From NCBI RefSeq assembly GCF_019320115.1, contig NC_089598.1, positions 81,612,059-81,676,058 of the forward strand: 64,000 bases of DNA. Reading direction: 5' to 3'. Each line of letters begins with the position of its first letter. Position 1 is the stretch's first letter. A program made the position numbers and the translations under genes. The notes under the pieces were generated by a model that saw only the letters and a program-made list of their open reading frames with translations, did no database searches and was not told the origin of the DNA. This document shows, in pieces, positions 55,293 through 64,000 of this stretch. This stretch comes from Miscanthus floridulus (taxonomy: Eukaryota > Streptophyta > Magnoliopsida > Poales > Poaceae).

Positions 55293-58200
55293 CAACCCCA
55301 ACCGGCCAAATGGCAAGCGCGGAGCTGAGGAAACATATCAAGGGTGTTGATATACCATTTTAGTGATCTCCACTTGCATAGTGCTTAGTGTTTTATTAGG
55401 TGATTAGCGTAGGTGCTTTACGAAGTGCTTAGGTTGATTAGACCATGGCTTATGCGCTTGCTCTAGGTTTAGGCCTAGTGTTTAGTGAGGTTTGCATACC
55501 TCTTATCATTCGATGCTTGCGAGCACCATTGTTGTACATCAGAGGGGCTTGTAGTCTTGTGAGATCACACCAACCGCGTTTGTGGTGTGGCTGCCACCGT
55601 GTACCGGAGGGAAAAAGGACCGCGACATTTCGGCCAGAAGCTTGATAGCAAGACAGCGGGGAGCATCCGGGAGAGGCTTATCGGAAGGCACATTAGAGAC
55701 CCACTTACGCGTGGAGAAGGCCCGAGGCTATCCATGGAGTTACCCGACCAGGAGCTTGGCCCTTGCGAGGAATTCCTTGCGAGGGGCTCCAATGAGGACT
55801 AGGGGGAAGCTTGTGCGCTTCTTAATACCTCGGTAAAAATACCGGAGTCGCCGACGGGAGTTTGCATATCTCTACCTTGGTATTTAGCTTCCACATTTAC
55901 ATTGATTATATTACTCCTTTTGCGGCAGAGATAGCAACACACTAGCAAAACTATAGTTGCACATTTAGATAGTTTATCTTTTGCATAGGTTTTGCTAGGG
56001 TTAGAAAAAGATGCCATAGTTTAGGAGTTAGATTTTTAAGTTGCCTAATTCACCCCCCCCCCCTCTTAGGCGTCACGGTCCCCCTTCAATCATCATAAGT
56101 GTTTATTACATCATGAATAAGATAGAGTCTTCACATAGATATAGCAAAAACATAAAGAAAAGAACTCTTGCAGAAGCTTCATATCACAGGGACGTCGACT
56201 GGTTGACCACAAGTCTAGAAGTCCTCAGGAAAATCATCATACCCATGGCCATCTGTTACCCATCCAGGATTTTTATCCAAATAATAAAAATAAAAAAGCG
56301 TAAGTATATGTCGTACTCAACAAGTGTAACATGGGGTTCATGAGGCTCAAAAGGCTTGACACAGGTTTAACAACATTCAGCTTTTAGTTGTCACAATTTT
56401 AGCTTAAGAGTAGCATCAAGTTGTTTCAATTCTCAATGCAAAATACATGATCAATGTAAACATGAATAATGAATAGCATAAACAGCTAATTCTTAGTGTT
56501 CATCTATTCCATAAATGTTCCAAGGTCGCTCGTGACCGTGAGCACGGCTGATATACCAGTTTTACACTCTACAGAGGTTGTACCCTTTCACTGTGAGTCG
56601 TGATACCCATATACCCGGGTTAATTACTCCCAAAACACTTCCAAGGTGAGCAGGTAGGGGTCACTATGAAGCCTTTCAAAGGTTCGTCTAACAAGTTAGG
56701 GCCATTAGATTCACTCGACAAACAGATGTAGAGCCCCCCTTCCCGATGGCACATTGACATACAACCTATACACATGGAGACAGAGGCCGCATTATACCCG
56801 ATTCGACAAGCCATTCTTACGCCAATAAAGGTAACCATTAACAAGCTAGAAAAGTTCCTTATACTGAGCTAAAGCCAGAGCCATGTAGCCCTCACAGCTG
56901 TACTGTAAGTCCCAAATCATCACTTATAGATAAGTCCTTAGGGAGAGGAATCTGAAGCATTTAGAAAGTAGCTAAGCACTTCAGCCCCCTGTTTCCAAGT
57001 TGCTAAAAAGTCATATTTTAATGTTTATTGCATATACCATTAGTCAAGTTATAAGATCATGGTTTAATTGAGCACTAGCAAAGCTACCCAATGCATATCC
57101 CATAGGTGACAAGGTATAAGTTCAATTCTAGGAAATCCCTATCAAGGTGACACATGCAACATGAATTTAATGTATTAAAGTGAATAGGAAACAAGGATGA
57201 TCCCATGCTATACTTGCCTTTAGGAAAGTACTTTTGCTGATCCTGCTCATCAAAGTAGTACCCTTGATCTCCCACGAATTGCTCACCGTCTATACTCGAT
57301 AATCACAGCAACATACAAGCATCCAGGAGCAATCATGCATAACAAACAAAAGCTATAGATTAGAATAGTACACCAACAGCATAAAATCAAGATGGAAAGT
57401 TTGAAAAATGAATCCACGTCTCGCTACGAACACACATACATGAAGATCACAAAAATCGGAGCTAAAACGAAGAAGTTATGAATTAAACAAGTTTTTCTTT
57501 ATTAAAATAATAGATTAAATCTAACCTCAAATTTTAAAAGTTGAAAACCAACATAACAGTAGTATGAACATGTAGATTACTTAATTATAAACCTCACGCA
57601 ACTTGAACGGATCAAATCGGAGTTAAAACGGAGATTTTATGGCTAAAACAAGTTGAGTGACACAACTGTAAATAGCTAAAACGTATTTTCAATCTAACCG
57701 AACCAAAGTACGCTTTCAGAAAAAGAAAACGGAATCTAGAAAGACACTAGGGACGGCAGGTTCTATAATTAAAAACCCGAGGGACCTTTTTGCAAAACAA
57801 CCAGCCGAATTGGTTCATTGGATACCGGCTGTTGGATCTGATCTAACGGGCCAAAACAGATCAAGCGGGGAAGGAGGACGCCGGCCGGCCAGAAAAGACG
57901 GTCGCGGTGGCGCCATTGCCGGCTCACCGGAGTTCTCGGTGTTCGGCCTACAGCGCACGGTTTGACTCACCGGTGACATGGGGACAAAGCGGAGGAGATG
58001 GGGATCTCACTGGAGCCGAAAAGAACAGACAGGAGGCGACGACGGCTGCGCGGCACTCGATGAAACAGCGGCGGCTTTCCAAGCATGAGGCGGCTGCGAG
58101 CTCTTTGGCGAGGCGGAAAGCTTGTTGCAAGGCGGGATAAGGAGGGCGGCGCAGGCACGGGCGATATTTAAAGGGGTGCGGCGTCTTTGGAGGCACGGCA

Positions 58201-58761
58201 CAGGCTCGTGGTGGAGCCAAACACGGGCGTCGGCACGGTGGTCTCCGGCTTGGTTACGGCGCGAGGAAGGAGGAGCGCCTGACGGGCGGGTCCGGCGTGT
58301 CAGCGGGACGGAGACGCGGCGCGGCGTGCTAAGCTGGGCCAGCTGCCTTGCTGGGCCGCTGCGGGAAGGGAGGCGCAGGACGCAGCGTGACCTGGGCAGG
58401 CGCTCGGCTAGGCCGCGCGAAGGGAAATGAGGCGGTCGGCGCTGGAAACAAGCCACGGGCAGAAGCAGGCCAACCAGGCCGAAAGGAAGGGGAGAGAGGG
58501 GAATTCGTTTTCCCTTTTTCCATTTTTTCAAAATAATTTCAAAATTAATTTTGAATGCAAATTCAATTAACCTTGAAATCTGATTTCAAATCAAACAATA
58601 CAAAAAGATATGCAGCAGCATGGACGCACACACATGATTGTGAACCTACATTTGATTTTAATTTAATAAAATTATTATTTTCCTAAATTCAAATGCCTAC
58701 AAAAATACATAATTAATTATTTTCTCCTATTTCAAAGTTATGTAAATTTTAGGGTGTTACA

Positions 58762-59326
58762 CAAATGGTGCGAACTCCTGGCGAAGATCATCATCATTGA
58801 ATTCAGTGGGCAAGTTCTTTATATATACATTTGTGCACTTGACTTCTCTGTCCCGACGGCGCATGTGTAGGCCCACAAACATTTCTCTGTCATTTGCTAG
58901 CATACCATTAAGTCGGTTAATTGCATCTTGAGCAGATTCCTCAGTCTCATATTGTACAAAACCATACCCTTTTGACTGACCAGCTGAATCAATGGCCACC
59001 TTGCATGATAATATGGTGCCAAAGGAGGAGAAGATCTCATACAGGTTCTTGCTATCAATCAGCCTGTTCGGCTGGTGCTGATATGATCGTATATGATCGT
59101 AGATTATTACTGTTGGCTAATTTGGTGTGAGAGAGAAATACTGTTCTGTCTGAAAATTCACGATCATTTACGACCAAGCGAACATGCTGAATGTTAGGCT
59201 CAAGGTTTTTTACAAACAAGTTAGCGCGTCCACTTTTAGGCAGGCTTGGATCCCGGTTAGAGAACATAACCCGGATGTACTTTCCACTCAATGGGGTAAA
59301 ATTCAAAGCTTCCAGTGCACGAGTAG
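58762..59326 (-). pseudogene. PABP: Poly(A)-binding protein, 5' portion (RRM1 end, RRM2, start of RRM3)
   Basis: Begins after a 3' splice site at 59327-59330 with ATRALEALNFTPLSGKYIRVMF (end of RRM1), followed by RRM2 (ANLFVKNLEP, SKGYGFVQYETEESAQDAI) and the start of RRM3 (TNVYIKNLPTEF, LRQEFAPF). Coding stops at the chromovirus junction, and the next codons (GGITSAVVTRD) are found at 32792 on the other side. A 130 bp MITE interrupts RRM2 and adds stops. The first exon, which should encode the start of RRM1 (YVGDL-type motif), is not found up to 62540, so the 5' end and promoter appear lost. Confidence 0.85.
59060..59189. mobile_element. MITE of the CAGCCTGTTCGG family in a PABP exon, TSD AAT
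   Basis: 130 bp, ends CAGCCTGTTCGGCTGG and CCAAGCGAACATGCTG, flanked by AAT. Removing it with one AAT rejoins the RRM2 codons in phase. Confidence 0.8.
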
Positions 59327-61468
59327 CTGCAAGTAATCATAATCCAAGTTATAATAAACTTAATTTATAGATATATTGATAAATATCATTCTATGCTTTT
59401 ACATCAAAATTGAATAATACATCATATAATTGATAATCAAAGCTATGTTTTCTTGGTCCACAAAAGAATGCAATTCTCATTTTTTTAAAGTCAAACAGTA
59501 TAAACTTTGACTAAATTTATATAAAAAAAATAGTAACATTCATGATACAAAATAAGTACCATTAGATTCGTTATAGAATATATTTTCATAATAAATTTAT
59601 TTAAAGGCATAAACACTAATACTATTTACTATAAACTTGGTCAAACTTGAACTAGTTTGACCGGCACGTATACCGTAATTACATTTTTTTTGACCGAGGG
59701 AGCAATGTACTAATGGAGTAACGTCGGCTATTGAACGTGATCCCTTGTGGTCTAGGTGTTTTAATCTTTGAGCTGGTGTTAATTATTAAGTCCTCCTAAA
59801 TTCTAACACCAGTGAGATCGTTTATATACACTAGCCCAAAACAACTCTTCACTGTCGGTTCAAAAACCCAATCACTGTAGGTTTCTTGAACCATTAGTAG
59901 GAAAGTGGCAGTGGGGCTCAACACTGCTGGTTGATGAGGTTTTTCAAAAAATCAATTTTGGGCTGAAAAATAGCACACTTTTTTAATACTGCGAGACATA
60001 TAAGCGTTTTTTCGTGCTTTACCTGGAGACCACACTGGACAGCCACACGCGCGTGCAAGTCACGAGTTACAAGTCACATGATTTTTCACACTTTACCGGG
60101 AGACCATACCGGCCAGCACATGCGGCTGTCGGCGCTCGAACCCATGACCTCAGTCTTCGCGTGTTCATACCCTAAACAGTAAACACTCCATCCATAAGAC
60201 ACTTGTGGCCATTTGGGATACTCGTCCTTCCCATTTTATGTCCATCTGATTTTAAAATGAGTATTTTGGACCCTAAACGAATTTAAATGAAAAAGTTGTC
60301 AAAGTTCAAAGTTTTGCAATACATCAAGAGACTTTTCCCTGTGTGCCATTATAAAAAATAATATGATTTTTCTAAGATATATTAATCATATCAAATCATA
60401 TTTTTTTTACGGAATTAAATGAAAATAATTTTTATATGAAAATTATAGATCTCGACGAGATCTACAACTTTCTAGTTTTGAGTTTTTTTATTTGAAGTCG
60501 TTAAGATGCTCAAAAAAATTAATAACATATTTGAACTTAAGGGCATTTTCGTCTTTTCACACCTGCGGTTTGACGGCGTTAGAGTCCAAACTGACGGAAG
60601 TGGCATGGAGGACACGAAAAAGTTGGAGTAGTGACGCTGAAGACCGCTAAATTTTTTCAGGAACACATAGAGAATTACGATCTTTTATAATGACACACAG
60701 GAAAAAGTCTCATACATCAATGGTCTTTGTTTTGATGCTCCTGCTCCTGTAGTTTGCCCTTCATGGATAGTGTTGCAGTCCTACGTGAATTGGTGATGTG
60801 CCATAAAATCCCCAAACTATTAAGTTTTTTATAAAGCTCACTCTCTAAATCATCATTTAGAGAGTTATTTACATAAAAACTGTTTTCTATATCTTCCCAC
60901 ACTTCAATAGTTTTTCTATACCTTTTTTACACTCTACAGAGCCATTCTCGTTTTCTATCTTTGGCAACAAAAAATCTGGAATAGAAGATGGCTATATTTG
61001 GATGACCAATTGAAGAGTGTGTTGGAGGGTATTTTATCATCAAAATTTATATTTCTAGCAATTAAGAAGGATTTAGAGAGTCTTTTGAAGTTGCTCTGTT
61101 ACTGTGATTTGCATACAAAATTTCACCAATAACTTATAACCTGTCTAAATTATTGGACGTGTTTAGATTGAGACCTAGCAGGCAAATGTCTACTAGGCAA
61201 CAAATTCTGGCTCTAGACGTTTAAAATCGGACGCCTGAGAAACATGTCTATTTTGGTCCTAGGCATCCAATATCAAACCTCTGGGAAGCTTGATGCAAAG
61301 CCTGCCTGGATCAACAACCTTTTGAAGTTTTGAACCAAACATGTTGTGCAAGAGCAAACATGATCTACGCTATAATTTTGCTTGGCTGCAGCTATGCCTT
61401 TCCAAATCCGAATAAAGGGGATTTGCTCCGGGGTACTTCCTTTCTTAAAAAAAATTGATACGAATCAT
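59327..61468. other. Decayed repeats, no gene seen
   Basis: Contains a Stowaway-like MITE (59485-59705) and a stretch near 59840-59950 with CACTGTCGGTTCAAAAACC that recalls CACTA-element ends. AT-rich tracts around 60230-60520 resemble those at 10440-10860. Short open frames at 60472-60902 have no recognisable domain. Confidence 0.4.
59485..59705. mobile_element. Stowaway-like MITE remnant
   Basis: Contains AAGTTTGAC-type blocks in inverted arrangement (AAACTTTGACTAAATTTAT and ATAAACTTGGTCAAACTTG) and ends in GACCGAGGGAGCA, the degenerate end typical of grass Stowaway elements. Confidence 0.5.
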
Positions 61469-61592
61469 CGGCCTGTTCGGCAGCCTGTATCTTGCTGATA
61501 AGCTAGCCATCCAACAGTATTTTTCTCTGACACCAAACCAACCAACAATACTTTCAATCATGATTTATAAGCCAATCCAACCGAACAGGCTG
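61469..61592. mobile_element. MITE of the CAGCCTGTTCGG family, TSD CAT
   Basis: CGGCCTGTTCGGCAGCC to CCAACCGAACAGGCTG, with the family block TTATAAGCCAATCCAACC; CAT on both sides. Confidence 0.75.
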
Positions 61593-61619
61593 CATAATAC
61601 AAACAAATAATTACGCGCT

Positions 61620-62216
61620 TTTAGCCCGACGCCCCAACCCTACCCGATTCTAGCCCGTAACCGGCCTATGCCCACCCAGCTTGCGAAATTGGGCTACGCG
61701 CTTTGTCCGGAGTTTTTGTTTCCACACGCGTGTGGGCCGGACGCGGTAGCGCTCCACGTGACGATAGGTTCTCCACATCGGCGGAGCTCCAACACGAGTT
61801 ATTCACGCCGTTGGCGTTCCACGGGCTGGCAGTTGACGGCGGCAGCGATTACGCGCGAACGCCTCCTCGGATTGTTTCAATGGCTTCGCCGCCGTGTCTC
61901 CTCCGCCCCCGCCCACCGCCGTGCAGCCGCCGCGGCAGCAGCAGGTCCCTCTACCTCTTTTCGAAGCAGAGCCTGCACCTCGCCGTCCAGTGTTGGCGCC
62001 AGTGGCAGAGCAGCTCGTGCCGAGGCCGCCTGGGCCTGGTACCGGCCGACGGATGGGGGCAACGGGCTTTGCCTGTCACTCACTGTTCCTACGAAACCAA
62101 GAACGGATAATAGTCGTCTGCTGGCTATTTGTATTGAGGACGGCGCAGCTAGTTGCTCATCAATCCTGTTCGCACGAATACAGATAGATTTTGACCGAGC
62201 TAAAATTGAAATTTAA
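61620..62216 (+). other. GC-rich stretch, possible gene remnant
   Basis: High GC with overlapping open frames in all three plus-strand phases. The one with an ATG in good context (61880, 76 codons, MASPPCLLRPRPPPCSRRG) looks like a plastid transit peptide or a first exon, but no in-phase continuation or conserved domain is visible. It may be a promoter/5' exon remnant or simply a GC island. Confidence 0.25.
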
Positions 62217-62219
62217 ATT

Positions 62220-62540
62220 CAATTTGTGGGTAAGACATAGACACCTGTAGGTTGACAGGTCGTAGTGAGCAGCATTTTGCATCTACCAGAAGATGCAAAG
62301 CAAAGAAAATTTTCCATCCATCAAGTTCCCCTAAAACGGGCTGCGAGACCATCCTGAACTGTACAAGAATCGCCTAACCAAAGCTAAGCTAGCCCCTGAA
62401 TTATCAAAAACCTACTCCGCTTCCCTTCTTTTCTTCTACCTGCTGCAATCTGCGTCCCTACAACGAATTTTCGAGCCTCTTGCTCCACCAACGATGCGAA
62501 ATCATCCAAAAGAGAAACCGGTCCAATGCCGTCGGTACGG
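62220..62540 (-). other. 3' flank of the RGI5-like gene
   Basis: AT-rich after the stop codon, without other features; presumably the 3' UTR and terminator. Confidence 0.4.
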
Positions 62541-64000
62541 TCACCCTTGCTGGCTGCCGGGCTTGATGAGCGGCTGCTGCGAGGTCTTGGCCCACTCCTC
62601 GGGCGGGCTCTTCACCTCCTTGAGCAGTGCCACCACCTCCTTCATCGTTGGCCGCTCCGCCGGCGCCGCGTTCACGCAGAAGATGGCCACGCCCAGCGTC
62701 TGCAGCATCTCCTGCACCAGCTGGTCCGGCATCCCCCGCAGCTTCGGGTCCAGGATGTTCACCACCGGCTCGTAGCTGCCCATCTTCTTCTTCGCCCACT
62801 CCACGATGTGCAGGCTGGTCTCACCGACCACCGGCTCGATCGCGCTCTGCCCGCTCAGGATCTCCAGCAGCACCACGCCGTAGCTGTACACGTCGCTCTT
62901 CTCCGTGATGTTGCTCGTGTACGCGTACTCTGAAATGTATCACAGATATATGTTAATGATTGATTCTTTTGAAAATGATCATCCAGTCATATCTATGATC
63001 AAGCAATGTAACATTATTATATAGTGCGTTAAGAAACTATAGAAACAATATCAAGCCAACATATTCCAATCGACAAAAAGGATACTTGTGATGTGGGGAA
63101 CTAGTGGTATGTACTAGTTGGATGTGGACTAGGACAAACTTCATTTAGTGGCCGAAAAGCCATGGCTGAAAGTTCTGTTCGTTGATTTGTTGTTAGAGAA
63201 AAACATTGTTCGTTCGCTGAAATAGTACGGCTTATAAGACAAGCGAACAAGGTCCAGTGTTGAGACAGAGTGATCACTGTTACCAGCTTAAGCTACAAGC
63301 AACTGATGAAGAACAAGGTTAAGGTTGCTAGAAGCAACCACAGGTCAAAGATTCTCGCTTAGCAGCAGCATTACCAAAGAACTACTGAGTTGTGACATTA
63401 ATTGGGGTTGCTGCTCTTCTACACTACTACAGTCTAATTGCTGAAGAAATAAGAACAGAAAAATGTTGATTAATACTACACCAAAAAGATTAGCTTATTA
63501 CCTGGAGCAATGTATCCATAAGAACCGGCAATGCGTGACATGGCGTGATGATAACTGGGGGAGTTCATCAGCTTGGCCAGCCCAAAATCAGCCAAGTAGG
63601 CCTCATACTTGGAATCGAGCAGTATGTTGTTGCACTTGACATCCCTGTGGAGTATCGCCGGAACGCAATCATGGTGGAGGTAAGCCAGCCCCTGCGCTGT
63701 TCCAACGGCAACCTTGTACCTCGTGTCCCAGTCCAGACTCCTGTTCTCCTTCAGGAGCTCCAGCAGGTTGCCATTGGGAATGTAGTTGTAAAGCAGGAGC
63801 TTGACAGACCTGTTAGAGCAGTACCCAAGTAGCTTCACGATGTTCCGGTGCCTGATGTGCCCCAAAATCTGAATCTCAGCAGCAAAGGCGTCAATCAGCT
63901 CATCCTTGCCGGCCTTCCATAGCTTCTTCACTGCGATGATGTCCCCATTCGGCATCTCGGCTCTGTATACCACCCCCGAGCAACCTTTGCCGATCACGTT
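62541..64000 (-). CDS. RGI5-like: LRR receptor-like kinase of the RGI5 (At1g34110) type, kinase domain, 5' end outside window
   Basis: Two exons: 64000-63502 (partial) and 62929-62541, split at G|AG of the APE-region Glu by a 572 bp GT-AG intron. The visible part starts at NVIGKGCSGVVYRAE (glycine loop) and includes the catalytic Lys (IAVKKLW), HRDVKCNN, DFGLAK and [27 protein letters not shown]. It ends KTSQQPLIKPGSQQG. All catalytic residues are present, so it should be an active RD kinase. The sequence closely follows subfamily XI receptors RGI5/At1g34110; that family perceives root meristem growth factor peptides at the plasma membrane, inferred for this gene. The extracellular LRRs and membrane segment lie beyond the window. 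No lesion is seen. Confidence 0.9.
63149..63254. mobile_element. MITE of the CAGCCTGTTCGG family in the RGI5-like intron (degenerate)
   Basis: Contains AAGCCATGGCTGAAAG, TTAGAGAAAAACA and ends GCGAACAAGGTCC; the ends are eroded, so boundaries are approximate. Confidence 0.5.

Larger units (their letters stand above)
54596..56088 (+). mobile_element. Solo LTR of a SIRE-type copia element, TSD ATCAT
   Basis: A 1,493 bp LTR starting TGTAAGGAAAATAG and ending CCCCCTTCA, flanked by ATCAT at 54591-54595 and 56089-56093. The left LTR of B has the empty site. No PBS or internal sequence follows, so it is a solo LTR left by LTR-LTR recombination. It resembles the LTR of element E in layout: palindromes, then a TATA box, then CACCCCCC-rich sequence near the end. 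Confidence 0.9.
32793..58761 (-). mobile_element. Tekay/Del-type Ty3/gypsy chromovirus B, nested in a PABP exon, TSD CAAAT
   Basis: A 26 kb span flanked by exact CAAAT duplications (32788-32792, 58762-58766). Its own parts are the 3' LTR (32793-34951 plus 47751-48361), the interior (48362-54499) and the 5' LTR (54500-58761 minus a 1.5 kb insert). Without inserts each LTR is about 2.77 kb. Sense-order coding remains are an upstream ORF, gag with an intact zinc knuckle, protease, RT, RNase H, integrase and chromodomain. Sampled LTR divergence is about 16 differences in about 230 bases, clearly more than in nested element A. The interior has many stops, nearly all TAG. Confidence 0.9.
54500..58761 (-). 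repeat. 5' LTR of chromovirus B, interrupted by a solo copia LTR
   Basis: Aligns with the left LTR from TCACACCCAATTTTAAGG to AGGGTGTTACA once 54596-56093 is removed. A TATA-like TTTAAATATC lies at about 58163-58171 (sense strand minus). The last base is followed by CAAAT. It retains the uninterrupted GGCGGGATAAGGAGGGCGG site where A entered the other LTR. Confidence 0.9.

Noticed and set aside
58007..58531. 174-codon minus-strand frame
   Set aside because: Lies in the GC-rich part of the B LTR; the twin LTR does not preserve the frame.
61668..62216. A plus-strand protein-coding gene of 182 codons
   Set aside because: All three frames are open because of GC richness; no domain, no splice continuation, no agreement between frames.

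Overview
The window is nuclear DNA of a grass, most likely a panicoid/Andropogoneae genome (sorghum, sugarcane or Miscanthus type). That is inferred from spliced plant genes with GT-AG introns, grass-type MITEs, long Ty1/copia LTRs of the SIRE/Maximus type, and Tekay/Del-type Ty3/gypsy chromoviruses that carry a chromodomain. There is no bacterial operon, CRISPR array, rRNA or tRNA gene. Roughly three quarters of the sequence is transposable element.

Layout, left to right. (1) 1-3717: the 5' end of a minus-strand SIRE-type copia element with an open gag frame and a 2.4 kb LTR full of short palindromes. (2) 3718-4900: unassigned, repeat-rich DNA. (3) 5103-7569: an intact six-exon gene (347 aa) for a conserved plant protein of unknown function. 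(4) 7570-14914: non-coding DNA with MITEs and a 1.7 kb tandem duplication. (5) 14915-20158: a truncated minus-strand copia element (C) with its 5' LTR. (6) 20758-30295: the kinase-domain exons of an inactive LRR receptor-like kinase. One exon holds a MITE, and one intron holds a complete 6.1 kb copia element (D, 23546-29632, target-site duplication GGTTT). (7) 30922-59326: a poly(A)-binding protein gene on the minus strand. One exon is split by a 26 kb chromovirus (B, TSD CAAAT). The left LTR of B was itself split by a second chromovirus (A, TSD ATAAG), and its right LTR by a solo copia LTR (TSD ATCAT). (8) 59327-62540: decayed repeats and a GC-rich stretch. (9) 62541-64000: the kinase end of an RGI5-like LRR receptor kinase that runs off the window.

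The TE boundaries form a consistent stratigraphy. All three nested insertions in the PABP gene have exact 5 bp duplications. The two LTRs of B match in length once the inserts are removed (about 2.77 kb each), and sampled LTR divergence is higher in B than in A, as the nesting requires. The PABP gene is dead on several counts: no first exon found, a MITE, a nonsense codon, a frameshift and the 26 kb insertion. The receptor-kinase fragment keeps perfect intron phases but lacks its LRR part.

The most unusual signals are: (a) an upstream open reading frame in chromovirus A whose N-terminus closely resembles the histone H3 tail, in an element whose integrase ends in a chromodomain, with a diverged counterpart in B; (b) an array of stem-loops in the leaders of copia elements C and D with CCAACGG-type loops, whose wobble pairs are G-U only in the sense RNA and which show a compensatory base-pair change; (c) palindrome arrays just upstream of the TATA box in two different SIRE-type LTRs, one palindrome pair of which also lies inside the gag frame; (d) strongly TAG-biased decay of glutamine codons in chromovirus B.
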